A DNA stretch of 64,000 bases from Sulfurivermis fontis (GCF_004001245.1 NZ_AP018724.1:1-64000), one strand, 5' to 3'. Counted from the stretch's first letter, positions 49,841 through 62,338 are shown. Numbers and translations are program-made. Notes: generated by a model from the sequence alone, not told the origin.

Positions 49841-50598
49841 TGATCGGCCATATCGCCATGCGCGAATTGCGCACCCTGTTCCTCTCGCCGCTGGCCTGGA
49901 GCATCCTGGCCGTGGTGCAGTTCATCCTCGCCTGGCTGTTCCTGTCGCAACTGGATCAGTACATCCGCCTGCAGCCGCAGATTGCGCTGATGCAGTCGCC
50001 GCCGGGCCTGGCCGAGGTGATCGTCGCGCCGCTGTTCGGCAGCGCCGGCATCGTCATGCTGCTGGTGGTCCCGCTGATCACCATGCGCCTGGTGAGCGAC
50101 GAGCGCCGCGCGCGCACCCTGCCGCTGCTGTTCTCGGCGCCGGTGTCGATGAGCGAGATCATCCTCGGCAAGTATCTCGGCGTGATGGCGTTTCTCTCGA
50201 TCATGCTCGGCCTCATCGCGCTGATGCCGCTGTCGCTGCTCGTCGCCGGCAGTCTCGACCTCGGCCAGTTCGCCAGCGGCCTGCTCGGCCTGTTCCTGAT
50301 GCTGGCCGCCTTCGCCGCGCTGGGTCTGTACATCTCGACGCTGACCGCGCAGCCGACGGTGGCGGCGGTGGCCAGCTTCGGCGCGCTGCTGCTGCTGTGG
50401 GTGATCAATCTGGCCGGCAATGCGGTGGACGATTCCGGCTCGCGCGGCATCTTCGCCTGGCTGTCGCTGCAGCAGCACTACGAAGCCCTGCTGCGCGGCA
50501 TCTTCGACAGCAGCGACCTGGTGTACTACCTGCTGTTCATCGCCGTGTTCCTGGTCTTCGCGGTGCGCCGTCTCGACGCCGACCGCCTGCAACATTGA
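49837..50598 (+). CDS. ABC transporter permease (GldF-type)
   Basis: 253 aa with six predicted helices (LAWSILAVVQFILAWLFLSQ at 17-36; IVMLLVVPLITMRLVSDERR; and others). The motif DERRARTLPLLFSAPVSMSEI is typical of ABC-2 permeases. Coupled to the ATPase gene. A 155-bp gap with inverted repeats separates it from the next gene. Confidence 0.9.
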   Translation: MMIGHIAMRELRTLFLSPLAWSILAVVQFILAWLFLSQLDQYIRLQPQIALMQSPPGLAEVIVAPLFGSAGIVMLLVVPLITMRLVSDERRARTLPLLFSAPVSMSEIILGKYLGVMAFLSIMLGLIALMPLSLLVAGSLDLGQFASGLLGLFLMLAAFAALGLYISTLTAQPTVAAVASFGALLLLWVINLAGNAVDDSGSRGIFAWLSLQQHYEALLRGIFDSSDLVYYLLFIAVFLVFAVRRLDADRLQH

Positions 50599-50609
50599 CA
50601 GCAACCACT

Positions 50610-50733
50610 TTCCGCGAATGAACGCAAATGCACGTGAATGTTGGCCGTATGGCCATGGGCAGTGGTGTCACCCGAGTCGCAGTCCAGTGAACAGTTCCAA
50701 GGATTCGCGTCTATTTGCGTTTATTTGCGGACA
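50610..50733. repeat. Inverted repeat pair in the GldF-GldG gap
   Basis: Imperfect ~30-bp inverted arms: CCGCGAATGAACGCAAATG (from 50614) and its counterpart ATTCGCGTCTATTTGCG, TTATTTGCGG (50704-50730). The unit resembles the repeat at 36571-36608. It splits an otherwise overlapping operon and could form a large RNA hairpin. Confidence 0.6.
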
Positions 50734-50753
50734 CAACGGTCTTTAACAACACC

Positions 50754-52166
50754 ATGGAAGCGAACAAGAAAAACCGCCGTCTCCTGCGCCTGCAAGGCGC
50801 CTCGTTTGCCGTGCTGTTCCTCGCCGCCGTCGGCCTCGTCGCCTGGCTCAGCACGCGCTACCACTTCCAGGCCGACTGGACCGCCGCCGGCCGCCATACC
50901 CTGGCGCCGGCCAGTGTGGCACTGCTCGCCGAGCTGCAGGACCCGATCCGCATCACCGCCTTTGCGCGCCAGAGCGAACTGGTGGCGACGCGGCGCCAGA
51001 TCAGCGACCTGGTCGGGCGCTATCAGCGCCACAAGCCGGACCTGACGCTGAATTTCGTCGACCCGGACATGGCGCCCGATCGCGTGCGCGACGAAGGGAT
51101 CAGCATGGATGGCGAGATGGTGGTGGAGTATCAGGGCCGCAAGCTGCACGTGCAGCAGCTGACCGAGCAGGCGCTGACCAACACCCTGCACAAGCTGGCG
51201 CGCAGCGCCGAGCGCAAGGTGCTGTTCCTGGAGGGGCACGGCGAGCGCAACCCGGAAGGCGGCGCCAATCACGACTACGGCGCCTTCGGCGAGCAGTTGC
51301 GCAACAAGGGTTTTCATCTCGCCCGTCTCAATCTCACCGCCACGCCGGAGATCCCCGCCGACGCCTCGCTGCTGGTGATCGCCAGTCCGCAGGTGGATCT
51401 GTTCCCCGGCGAGGTGCGCCTGATACAGGACTATGTCGAACGCGGCGGCAACCTGCTGTGGCTGGCCGAACCGGAGGGACGCCACCAGCTCGATCCGCTG
51501 GCGGCGCAACTGGGGCTCGCCTTCCATCCCGGCACCGTGGTCGACCCGACCACGCAACTGCTCGGTATCGACAACGCCGCGTTCTCGGTGGTGGTGGAAT
51601 ATCCGCAGCACGCCATCGTGCGCGACCTCGCCAGCGTGACCCTGTTCCCCTTCGCCGCCGCCATCGATGCCGGCAAGGCGGGCGAGACGTGGCAGGCGAC
51701 GCCGTTCCTGCGCACCGTGCCGCGCGCCTGGGCGGAGACCGGCGTGATGCAGGGGGCGATCAGCTACGACGCCGGCAGCGACGTCGCCGGCCCGCTCACG
51801 CTGGCCGTTGCGCTGGAGCGGACGCGTCCGGCGGCGGAAATGGACACGCAAGACAACAAGGAACCCGCGGCGGATGATCACGACGCAGCCGGACCGCAGC
51901 AGCGTGTGGTGGTGATCGGCGACGGCGATTTCCTCGCCAACGCCTATCTCGGCAACGGCGCCAATCTGGAGCTGGGCGAGCGTCTGATCAACTGGCTGAG
52001 CCATGACGATGCGCTGATGCACATCCCGCCCAAGGCCGCCGTCGACACGCGCCTGGAGCTGTCGCCGTTGCTGTCCGGCATCATCGGCGTCAGCTTCCTG
52101 TTCCTCATCCCCGGCGGTCTGGTGATCGCCGGTGTGGTGATCTGGCTGAAGCGTCGCAAGCGTTAA
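50754..52166 (+). CDS. GldG-type ABC auxiliary protein
   Basis: 470 aa. TM helix near the N-terminus (about 14-34), then a large extracytoplasmic part with IRITAFARQSELVATRRQI, FLEGHGERNPEGGANHDYG and LVIASPQVDLFPGEVRLIQDYV (GATase-like fold), and a C-terminal TM (about 446-466, IIGVSFLFLIPGGLVIAGVV). ATG at 50754 chosen; the frame extends to 50715. The function is as scaffold of the exporter, inferred. Confidence 0.85.
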   Translation: MEANKKNRRLLRLQGASFAVLFLAAVGLVAWLSTRYHFQADWTAAGRHTLAPASVALLAELQDPIRITAFARQSELVATRRQISDLVGRYQRHKPDLTLNFVDPDMAPDRVRDEGISMDGEMVVEYQGRKLHVQQLTEQALTNTLHKLARSAERKVLFLEGHGERNPEGGANHDYGAFGEQLRNKGFHLARLNLTATPEIPADASLLVIASPQVDLFPGEVRLIQDYVERGGNLLWLAEPEGRHQLDPLAAQLGLAFHPGTVVDPTTQLLGIDNAAFSVVVEYPQHAIVRDLASVTLFPFAAAIDAGKAGETWQATPFLRTVPRAWAETGVMQGAISYDAGSDVAGPLTLAVALERTRPAAEMDTQDNKEPAADDHDAAGPQQRVVVIGDGDFLANAYLGNGANLELGERLINWLSHDDALMHIPPKAAVDTRLELSPLLSGIIGVSFLFLIPGGLVIAGVVIWLKRRKR

Positions 52167-52179
52167 TCGGCGGGGCAGC

Positions 52180-53037
52180 ATGAACAAGCGCAATCTGCTC
52201 AATCTGGTGTTGTTGCTGGTGGTGGCGGGGCTCGGCCTGCTGGCCTGGCTGGAGCCGGGGCGCAGTCCCGAGCCGCAGGCGGTGAAGATCACCGGGCTCG
52301 ACCCCGCGGCCATCGAGCATATCCGCATCGAACGTCCGGCCGGGTTGCTGGAAATGGTGCGCCGCGATGGCCGCTGGCAGCTGACCGCGCCGCAGGCGGC
52401 ACCGGCCAATACCGTCCGTACCGATGCCATCGTCAGCGTCGCCGCCATCGACAGCCTCAACCAGCAGCCCATCACCGGTCTCGACCTCGCCACCTACGGC
52501 CTGGACGAACCGAAGGCGCGGTTGCAGCTCAACGATGTCACCATCGACTTCGGCGCCGCCGCACCGCTGGACAACCGCCGCTATGTCCGTGTCGGCGATA
52601 CCCTGCATCTGATCCCCGATCTGCGCTACTACCAGCTCATCGGCCACTGGAGCGGCTACGTCAGCCTGCGCCTGCTGGAGGACGGCACGCAGCTGGAGCG
52701 CATCGAGCTGCCGCAGCGCGTGCTGGTCAACGACAACGGCAGCTGGGTGCCGGAGCCGAAACCGGAACAGTGGTCGGCCGACGCCGCCACCGCACTGGCG
52801 CAGCGCTGGCAGACCGTGCAGGCGATGGAGGTGCGCGAATACAAGGGCGCCGCAACGGGTGCTGAGGTGCGGCTGCACCTGCGCGGACAGGAGCGGCCGC
52901 TGCGCCTCGTGATCGCGGCGCGCGAGCCGGAGCTGGTGCTGGTGCGGCCCGATCTCGGTCTGGCCTATCATCTGGTCGCCAGCCAGGCGCAGGAGCTGCT
53001 GGAGCTGTCCGCCCCGCAACAGGATCAAGAACCGTAG
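52180..53037 (+). CDS. DUF4340 domain-containing protein
   Basis: 285 aa with an N-terminal membrane anchor ([22 protein letters not shown]) and a periplasmic DUF4340 repeat domain ([26 protein letters not shown]-type strands). DUF4340 proteins regularly follow GldG, completing the four-gene ATPase-permease-GldG-DUF4340 set. It is 13 bp after the GldG-type gene. Confidence 0.85.
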   Translation: MNKRNLLNLVLLLVVAGLGLLAWLEPGRSPEPQAVKITGLDPAAIEHIRIERPAGLLEMVRRDGRWQLTAPQAAPANTVRTDAIVSVAAIDSLNQQPITGLDLATYGLDEPKARLQLNDVTIDFGAAAPLDNRRYVRVGDTLHLIPDLRYYQLIGHWSGYVSLRLLEDGTQLERIELPQRVLVNDNGSWVPEPKPEQWSADAATALAQRWQTVQAMEVREYKGAATGAEVRLHLRGQERPLRLVIAAREPELVLVRPDLGLAYHLVASQAQELLELSAPQQDQEP

Positions 53038-53068
53038 GAGCGTTGTTCAGCCCGGTTTGAATTTATCC

Positions 53069-53884
53069 ATGCCCGAACTCCCGGAAGTCGAAACCACCCG
53101 CCGCGGTATCGCGCCCCACCTCACCGGGCATGCCGTGGTCGATGTCATCGTGCGTCATCCGCAACTGCGCTGGCCGGTGCCGCGCGGGCTTGCCGGCAAG
53201 CTGCGCGGCTGCGTGGTGCAGGCGGTGGAGCGGCGCGCCAAGTATCTCCTGCTGCGCTTTGCACACGGCACGCTGATCCTGCACCTGGGCATGTCCGGCA
53301 GCCTGCGCCTGGTCGATGCCAACGCCCCCGCCGGCAAGCACGAGCATTTCGATCTGGTGCTCGACTCCGGCCGCGCCCTGCGCCTGACCGATCCGCGCCG
53401 CTTCGGCGCCGTGCTGTGGACGAAGGATGAACCGACGCAGCATGAACTGCTGCGCGACCTCGGTCCCGAGCCGCTGGGCGATGAGTTCGATGCCGCGTAT
53501 CTGTATCGCGCCACGCGCAAGCGCAAGGCCGCGATCAAGCAGTTCATCATGGACAGCAAGATCGTCGTTGGCGTCGGCAACATCTACGCCAGCGAGGCGC
53601 TGTTCCGCGCCGGCATCCATCCCTCGCGCGCGGCCGGTACGCTGTCGCAGGAGCGCTGTGCACGCCTCGTTGTCGCCATCAAGGAGGTGCTGCGCGAGGC
53701 CATCCGGCAGGGCGGCACCACGCTGCGCGATTTTACCGGCGGTGACGGCAAGCCCGGTTATTTCGCCCAGCAACTGCGCGTGTATGGCCGCGCCGGTGAG
53801 CCGTGCCCGGCATGTGGTGCTACGATCAAGCAGATGCGCCACGGCCAGCGCTCCACCTATTACTGTCCGCGCTGCCAGCGCTGA
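53069..53884 (+). CDS. mutM: Formamidopyrimidine-DNA glycosylase
   Basis: Removes 8-oxoguanine and formamidopyrimidines. 271 aa: [14 protein letters not shown] (Pro2 is the Schiff-base nucleophile, so the ATG at 53069 rather than the upstream TTG is right), [24 protein letters not shown] (split), and the C-terminal zinc finger [11 protein letters not shown]...YYCPRCQ. Confidence 0.97.
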   Translation: MPELPEVETTRRGIAPHLTGHAVVDVIVRHPQLRWPVPRGLAGKLRGCVVQAVERRAKYLLLRFAHGTLILHLGMSGSLRLVDANAPAGKHEHFDLVLDSGRALRLTDPRRFGAVLWTKDEPTQHELLRDLGPEPLGDEFDAAYLYRATRKRKAAIKQFIMDSKIVVGVGNIYASEALFRAGIHPSRAAGTLSQERCARLVVAIKEVLREAIRQGGTTLRDFTGGDGKPGYFAQQLRVYGRAGEPCPACGATIKQMRHGQRSTYYCPRCQR

Positions 53885-53906
53885 GGCACAGTTCGCCCAC
53901 GGAGTG

Positions 53907-53938
53907 GGCTCCTACATGGTGGTCGTCGTGTAGGAGCC
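53907..53938. repeat. GTAGGAGC hairpin repeat
   Basis: GGCTCCTACA (53907-53916) and TGTAGGAGCC (53929-53938) form a perfect 10-bp stem after mutM. The family, GTAGGAGC arms, recurs at 57221-57286. It may act as the mutM terminator. Confidence 0.6.
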
Positions 53939-54020
53939 GAGTCCCCCCGGCAAACAGTTGTTTACTGGTGCGCACCGCGCACCACACCGCATGATTTCTC
54001 ACAACCAGAACGACAGCCCC

Positions 54021-56681
54021 ATGACCGATACACGCGGCGACGACACCGCAGTCTGGCACGCGCTGAGCAGCGCGCAGGCCCTCGCGCAACTGGGCAGTGA
54101 TGCCGCGCGCGGCCTGAGTGCGGATGAGGCGGCGGCACGTTTGGCGCAGTACGGTCCCAACCGCTTGGCGGAACAGCCAAGGCCGGGGCCGCTGGCCCTG
54201 TTCCTCGCGCAATTCAAAAACCTGCTCGCGGCGGTGCTGTTCGGTGCCGCTGTGCTGGCGGCGACGGTGGGCGACGTGGTCGATGCGGTGGTGATCCTCA
54301 TCGTGCTGCTGCTCAACGGCCTGCTCGGCTTCTATCAGGAATACCGCGCCGAACAGACGCTGGACGCGCTGCGTCGGATGTTGTCGCGCCGGGCGGTGGT
54401 GCGCCGCGCTGGGCAGACCACAGAGATCGACGCCGAACACCTGGTGCCCGGCGATGTGGTGCTGCTGGAGGCCGGCGATCAGGTGCCGGCGGACGGCCGC
54501 GTGCTGCGGGCGCACAGCGCCGAGGTGGGCGAGGCGGCACTGACCGGCGAATCGCTGCCGGTGGGTAAGTCCGCGGCGGCACTGGCGCAAGCAGAGGTGC
54601 CGCTGGCCGAGCGCAGCAACATGGCCTACATGAACACGGTGGTGACGCGTGGCCGCATCGAACTGCTGGTGACCGCCACCGGAATGCAGACCGAGATGGG
54701 CCGCCTCACCGGCCTGCTGGAAACGGCGCAGGAGCATCCGACGCCGTTGCAGATGCAGCTCGACCAGGTGGGCAAGAAGCTGGCGCTCATCGCCGGTGTG
54801 GTGGTGACGCTGATCTTCATCCTCGGCCTGCTGCGCGATCAGCCGTTGGTGGAAAGCATCCTCACCGCCATCGCGCTGGCAGTGGCGGCGATCCCGGAAG
54901 GATTGCCGGCGGTGGTGACGGTCACGCTGGCGGTGGGCATGCACCGCATGGCGAAGAAGCGCGCCATCGTCAAACGCCTTGCCGCGGTGGAGACGCTGGG
55001 CTGCACCACGGTGATCTGCTCCGACAAGACCGGCACGCTCACGCTCAACCAGATGCGCGCCCGCGCGCTGTATTTCCGCGGTCGCCGCATCACGCTGAAC
55101 GAACAGGACCCCAGCCACGGCCTCGATGCGTTGCTGGTGCCGGCGGTGCTGTGCAACGACGCGCGGCTGGAACACGGCCGCGTCATCGGCGACCCCACCG
55201 AGGGCGCGCTGATCCGTCTCGCCAGCGAACAGGGCATCGATATCGATGGGCTGGCGCGGCGCTTTCCGCGCGTGGCGGAAATACCGTTCGATTCCGCGCA
55301 CAAGTTCATGGCTACCTTCCACCTGGAAGGCGATCAGGTGAGCATCTGGATCAAGGGCGCGCCGGACGTGCTACTGGAGCTGTGCAGCAGTGTGCTGGGC
55401 GATGACGGTACCTATGCGATCAATTCCGAGCGGCGCGCGGCGCTGGCGCAGGAAAACGAGGCCCTGGCCGATGCCGCGATGCGCGTCCTCGCGGTGGCCG
55501 CGGGCCGCGTGCCGGCGGCACGCTTCGATGCCGGCGGCGATCTCAGGGAATACATCCGCGACCTCACCTTCATCGGCCTCATCGGCATCATCGATCCGCC
55601 GCGCCCGGAGGCGCGCGAGGCGATCGCGCTGTGCGCCTCCGCCGGTATCGAGGTGAAGATGATCACCGGCGACCACCGCATCACCGCCCGCGCCGTGGCG
55701 CGCGAACTGGGGCTGCACGGCGAGGTGATCACCGGCGCCGAGCTGGACCGGCTGGAGGGCGCGGCGCTGAACGAAGCGATATGCCGCGCCGCGGTGTTCG
55801 CCCGCGTGGCGCCGGAACACAAGGTGCGGATCGTGCGCGTGCTGAAGGGCGAGGGCCATGTGGTGGCGATGACCGGCGACGGCGTCAACGACGCGCCGGC
55901 GATCAAGAACGCCGACATCGGCGTGGCCATGGGCCAGAGCGGCACCGAGGTCACCAGGGAGGCCGCCGACATGGTGCTCACCGACGACAACTTCGCCACC
56001 CTGGTCGGCGCGGTGCAGGAAGGGCGCACCATCTACGACAACATCGTCAAGTTCGTGCGCTTCCAGCTCTCCACCAACATCGGCGCCATCCTCACCGTGT
56101 TCAGCGCGCCGCTGGCCGGCCTGCCGGTGCCGTTCACGCCGATCCAGATCCTGTTCATCAACATCATCATGGACGGCCCGCCGGCGATGACCCTCGGCCT
56201 GGAACCGGCGCGTCCCGGCCTGATGCAGGAAACGCCGCGCCCGCGCGACGAACGCATCCTGAGCGCCGGCCGCATCGGCCGCCTACTGGTCTACGGCCTC
56301 ACCATGACCGTCGGCACCCTCGGCGTGTTGTACTGGGCGTTGCAACACCACGCGCTGCCCTACGCCCTCACCCTGGGCTTTACCACCTTCGTGTTCTTCC
56401 AGTTGTTCAACGTATTCAATGCCCGCGCCGAATACGGCAGCGCCTTCAACGGCAACTTCTTCCGTAACGGCAAACTGTGGCTGGCCCTGCTCGGCGTGGC
56501 CCTGATGCAGGTGCTGGTGGTGCACTGGGCGCCGCTGCAGCGCGTGTTCCATACCACCGACCTGACAGCGCCGCACTGGCTGCTCGCCATCGCCGTCGCC
56601 TCCTCCATCCTGCTGCTCGACGAGGCGCGCAAGCTGCTGCAACGGCTGCTGTTCCCTGCGCCGAAATCGAACCATGCGTAG
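54021..56681 (+). CDS. Calcium-type cation-translocating P-type ATPase
   Basis: 886 aa P2-type ATPase, likely exporting Ca2+ or Mn2+. Motifs: LTGESLPVGK (A-domain), AIPEGLPAVVTVTLA in M4, phosphorylation site CSDKTGTLT, KGAPDVLLELC (nucleotide domain), and TGDGVNDAPAIKNADIGVAMG. Ten helices predicted. The start could also be ATG 53991; both lack a clear ribosome binding site. It stands alone after mutM. Confidence 0.9.
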   Translation: MTDTRGDDTAVWHALSSAQALAQLGSDAARGLSADEAAARLAQYGPNRLAEQPRPGPLALFLAQFKNLLAAVLFGAAVLAATVGDVVDAVVILIVLLLNGLLGFYQEYRAEQTLDALRRMLSRRAVVRRAGQTTEIDAEHLVPGDVVLLEAGDQVPADGRVLRAHSAEVGEAALTGESLPVGKSAAALAQAEVPLAERSNMAYMNTVVTRGRIELLVTATGMQTEMGRLTGLLETAQEHPTPLQMQLDQVGKKLALIAGVVVTLIFILGLLRDQPLVESILTAIALAVAAIPEGLPAVVTVTLAVGMHRMAKKRAIVKRLAAVETLGCTTVICSDKTGTLTLNQMRARALYFRGRRITLNEQDPSHGLDALLVPAVLCNDARLEHGRVIGDPTEGALIRLASEQGIDIDGLARRFPRVAEIPFDSAHKFMATFHLEGDQVSIWIKGAPDVLLELCSSVLGDDGTYAINSERRAALAQENEALADAAMRVLAVAAGRVPAARFDAGGDLREYIRDLTFIGLIGIIDPPRPEAREAIALCASAGIEVKMITGDHRITARAVARELGLHGEVITGAELDRLEGAALNEAICRAAVFARVAPEHKVRIVRVLKGEGHVVAMTGDGVNDAPAIKNADIGVAMGQSGTEVTREAADMVLTDDNFATLVGAVQEGRTIYDNIVKFVRFQLSTNIGAILTVFSAPLAGLPVPFTPIQILFINIIMDGPPAMTLGLEPARPGLMQETPRPRDERILSAGRIGRLLVYGLTMTVGTLGVLYWALQHHALPYALTLGFTTFVFFQLFNVFNARAEYGSAFNGNFFRNGKLWLALLGVALMQVLVVHWAPLQRVFHTTDLTAPHWLLAIAVASSILLLDEARKLLQRLLFPAPKSNHA

Positions 56682-56698
56682 GGGCCGCAGCGGCCGCC

Positions 56699-56929
56699 AT
56701 GGCAAGTCCCGGGGCGGCCACCAGGCAGCGTCAGGATCGCGCCGTCATTCGGGATGCGTGGATACAGCACGTTATCCAGCATCCGGAAATGGAAGAGACA
56801 CAGGATGATGGGCGAATCCGCCGTTGGGCAAGGATAGCTGCGATGGATAATCGCTATCTGAGAGTCATTCTGCCGCCGGATGGCGAAACCGTGCACAATG
56901 CATTCTTCGACAGAGGAGTCAGGCCATGA
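56699..56929 (+). CDS. Small hypothetical protein paired with DUF2283
   Basis: 76 aa. The C-terminal two thirds (IRDAWIQHVIQHPEMEETQ, RIRRWARI, RYLRVILPPDGETVHNAFFD) resemble a small family commonly encoded just before DUF2283 genes, of unknown function but toxin-antitoxin-like in layout. The start at 56699 is the first ATG; a later start is possible. The stop overlaps the next ATG (ATGA), giving coupled translation. Confidence 0.7.
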   Translation: MASPGAATRQRQDRAVIRDAWIQHVIQHPEMEETQDDGRIRRWARIAAMDNRYLRVILPPDGETVHNAFFDRGVRP

Positions 56930-57315
56930 AAGTACAGTACTTTGCAGATACAGATACGCTGTACATCGAATTCAAGGCCGGTGATATCGCCGAGTCAAAA
57001 GACCTCGACGAAAATACCGTCATGGATGTTGATACTCAGGGAAACATTTGCGCCATCACCTTTGAACATGCCAGCCGCCAGACGGATGTGCGGCATCTGA
57101 CGGTTGAAGGTATAGCGGCATGGCACTGTTCATCTCCGTTGCAGGCCCGCGGCATCTCTTCGGTGCGCAGTGCGCACCCTGCATCGTGGGAGCGGCTCTG
57201 CCGCGATAAGCCCCCCACTCGTAGGAGCGAATCGTATTCGCTGATTTTGGCGACATCACGAATCCATCGCGAATACGATTCGCTCCCACCAGGCGGTAGC
57301 CGGCCTTGTGCCTGA
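56926..57315 (+). CDS. DUF2283 protein with a repeat-derived C-terminal extension
   Basis: 129 aa as read. Residues 1-65 (MKVQYFADTDTLYIEF, DENTVMDVDTQGN, ITFEHASRQTD) are DUF2283, which normally ends about here. Residues after ~66 (WHCSSPLQARGISSVRSAHP and on) come from intergenic repeats, including the GTAGGAGCGAATCG hairpin. Either a repeat insertion removed the original stop, or the tail is made but non-functional. Function of DUF2283 is unknown. Confidence 0.7.
   Translation: MKVQYFADTDTLYIEFKAGDIAESKDLDENTVMDVDTQGNICAITFEHASRQTDVRHLTVEGIAAWHCSSPLQARGISSVRSAHPASWERLCRDKPPTRRSESYSLILATSRIHREYDSLPPGGSRPCA
57224..57286. repeat. 18-bp inverted repeat inside the DUF2283 reading frame
   Basis: GGAGCGAATCGTATTCGC (57224-57241) and GCGAATACGATTCGCTCC (57269-57286) are perfect inverted arms around a 27-nt loop. 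A related unit, TGGGAGCGGCTCTGCCGCGA, lies just before at 57187-57206. These resemble the short palindromic intergenic repeats common in pseudomonads and relatives. Confidence 0.75.
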
Positions 57316-57432
57316 TTGGCATCGGCTATCGGGTCAATCCAATCAAACCATTGGCCGGCACGACACCGCCCTGCTGCAATTACCTCTAACGAACCCGGCC
57401 CACCGCGGGCCGGCAAGACCCGGAGGTGCAGC

Positions 57433-57564
57433 ATGAACACCGACATCCGCCGCTGCTGGAAGGCCGCCGTGACCCACGCCCTCGCCCTGTTTGGCATCGG
57501 CCTCGCTGGCGTCTCGGTGGGCGGCGACTACGACGACTACGAGGACTGGCTGGGCATCGGCTGA
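57433..57564 (+). CDS. 43-aa small membrane-like peptide
   Basis: Short frame with a strong ribosome binding site (GGAGGTG, 6 nt before the ATG). A basic N-terminus (MNTDIRRCWKAAVTH) is followed by one hydrophobic stretch (ALALFGIGLAGVSVGG) and an acidic tail (DYDDYEDWLGIG). No family recognised. The good start signal and coherent composition make expression plausible, but I cannot assign a role. Confidence 0.5.
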   Translation: MNTDIRRCWKAAVTHALALFGIGLAGVSVGGDYDDYEDWLGIG

Positions 57565-57676
57565 TCCCGGCGGTGTTGTGGGGTTACCAGCAGGACTTCT
57601 GAAAAAGTGGTTTGGCGTGGCACGGCAAGCCCGGTAAAATCGCGCGCTTTTGCCGCACCGCATTCAGGAGATTCCC

Positions 57677-58102
57677 ATGTACGACACTTTCAAACCCGAG
57701 CAGCCCGTCGGCCTGATGGACTTCGTCCGCGCCGCCAAGTCCTGCATAAAGGAGATCACCCCGCAGGAACTGAAGAACAAAATCGACGCCAACGAAGACA
57801 TGCTGCTCATCGACGTGCGCGAGCACTCCGAGAACGAGCAGGGCCACATCAAGGGTGCCGTCGTCGTGCCGCGCGGCATCCTCGAAGCCGCCGCCGATCC
57901 CGCCTACCCCAAGCACTTCCCGGAACTGTGCAACGCCCGCGAACGCCAGGTCGTCGTCTATTGCGCCACCGGCGGCCGCTCCGCCATGGCCGCCGCCGTG
58001 CTGCAGATGATGGGCTTCAAGAACGTCCTCAGCCTCGACGGCGGCTTCACCCGCTGGGAAACCGACGGCATGCCGCTGGTGCGCGAGGCGCGCTTCGTTT
58101 AA
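57677..58102 (+). CDS. Rhodanese-like domain protein
   Basis: 141 aa single rhodanese: LLIDVREHSENEQGHIKGAV, active-site loop CATGGRSAM with Cys96, VLSLDGGFTRWE. Predicted sulfurtransferase, cytoplasmic (no signal peptide). Start at 57677 chosen (MYDTFKPEQ) after AGGAGA. Confidence 0.9.
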   Translation: MYDTFKPEQPVGLMDFVRAAKSCIKEITPQELKNKIDANEDMLLIDVREHSENEQGHIKGAVVVPRGILEAAADPAYPKHFPELCNARERQVVVYCATGGRSAMAAAVLQMMGFKNVLSLDGGFTRWETDGMPLVREARFV

Positions 58103-58120
58103 TTCCCCGCGCAAGCCCCC

Positions 58121-58191
58121 TCTCCCCCAGGGAGACGACTACAGGGATGTAGTCGGTTAGAAACGCAGGGAGCACGTTTCTCAGGGCCAGG
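58121..58191. repeat. Long inverted repeat, left copy
   Basis: About 71 bp (TCTCCCCCAGGGAGACGACT, then GTAGTCGGTTAGAAACGCAG, ending TTTCTCAGGGCCAGG) that recurs in inverted orientation at 59648-59718 with few differences. The pair encloses the toxin-antitoxin genes and the repeat-rich gap. Confidence 0.7.
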
Positions 58192-58272
58192 GTGGGGTGA
58201 ACCAAGGCGCTCGTTGTGCAAGGACCGTAAAAGGACTATATTCAGTCCGTTGCATGTACAGAGGAATTTGCG

Positions 58273-58548
58273 ATGCGCTACTCCGCCCAAGTCAAACCCA
58301 TCAGTTATCTCAAGGCAAATGCCGCCGAGGTCTTGACCCAATTGGCCGAGAGGCGGGAGCCGCTGGTGATCACCCAGAACGGGGAAGCCAAGGCCGTCAT
58401 CCAGGATGTGGCCTCCTACGAAGAAACACAGGAAACATTGGCACTGCTGAAAATCCTCGCGCTGGGTAACGCCGAGATCGAAGCGGGCAAGGTGAGGCCC
58501 GCGGGAGAGGTTGTCGCAAGGTTACGGGCCAAACAGGCCGCCAGGTAA
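58273..58548 (+). CDS. Phd/YefM family antitoxin
   Basis: 91 aa: ISYLKANAAEVLTQLAERRE and LVITQNGEAKAVIQDVASYE, the Phd/YefM DNA-binding N-terminus that also autoregulates the operon, followed by a toxin-binding C-terminal part. The stop shares a base with the toxin start (TAATG). Confidence 0.9.
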   Translation: MRYSAQVKPISYLKANAAEVLTQLAERREPLVITQNGEAKAVIQDVASYEETQETLALLKILALGNAEIEAGKVRPAGEVVARLRAKQAAR

Positions 58549-58883
58549 TGCCAGGTCAAAAATACGAGGTACTGCTCACCCTGGGTGCCGAGCAGGACCT
58601 GGAGTCGATCTACGACTACGTCGCCGCATTCGACAGCAAAGCAAACGCCGACTACGTCCTCGATCGTTTGCTGGAGATCGTCGAAAACCTGGGCACCTTC
58701 CCCGAGCGTGGCACCTATCCCAAGGAACTGGTTGCCCTCGGCATCAGGGACTATCGGCAGACCACCTTCAAGCCCTATCGAGTGATCTACCGCGTCATCA
58801 GCCAGAAGGTCTACATCTACGTCATCGCCGATGGCCGGCGCGACATGCAATCCCTCCTGGCGCGCCGCCTGCTCGGAGTTTGA
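58548..58883 (+). CDS. RelE/ParE family toxin
   Basis: 111 aa: AEQDLESIYDYVA, FPERGTYPKEL, RQTTFKPYRVIYRV and YIYVIADGRRDMQSLLARRLL, the RelE/ParE fold. Whether it cleaves mRNA or inhibits gyrase cannot be told. Coupled to the antitoxin; followed by an intrinsic terminator. Confidence 0.9.
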   Translation: MPGQKYEVLLTLGAEQDLESIYDYVAAFDSKANADYVLDRLLEIVENLGTFPERGTYPKELVALGIRDYRQTTFKPYRVIYRVISQKVYIYVIADGRRDMQSLLARRLLGV

Positions 58884-58934
58884 TTGGGAAACGGGGAGTG
58901 AGGGATCAACAATTTCCGCTCCACCCCAAAACAA

Positions 58935-58964
58935 AAGGGCCCATCAGGGCCCTTCTGTTTTCCA
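58935..58964 (+). terminator. Terminator of the toxin-antitoxin operon
   Basis: Stem AAGGGCCC / GGGCCCTT with loop ATCA (58935-58954), followed by CTGTTTTCC. Confidence 0.8.
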
Positions 58965-58969
58965 CAAGA

Positions 58970-62117
<3,148 letters not shown>

Positions 62118-62131
62118 CGGCAATAACACGG

Positions 62132-62173
62132 GGGCGGCGTTTCCGCGCGATGGAAACGCCGCCCTTGTCGTTT
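62132..62173 (+). terminator. Terminator of katG
   Basis: 13-bp perfect stem GGGCGGCGTTTCC / GGAAACGCCGCCC (62132-62144, 62152-62164) followed by TTGTCGTTT. Confidence 0.88.
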
Positions 62174-62338
62174 CCCGGCGCCAGCGGTGCGCCATCCCAC
62201 CGGGCGGGCTGAATCCCGCCCGGCAAGACAGCACACGACATACCTGCGACCGACAGTAAATTTTGCGCGGCGGATGGATGTCTCCTCGTGGCGGGCGTGG
62301 CAACATAGGGCCTGAATGGATCGAGCCGGAGGAAAAAA

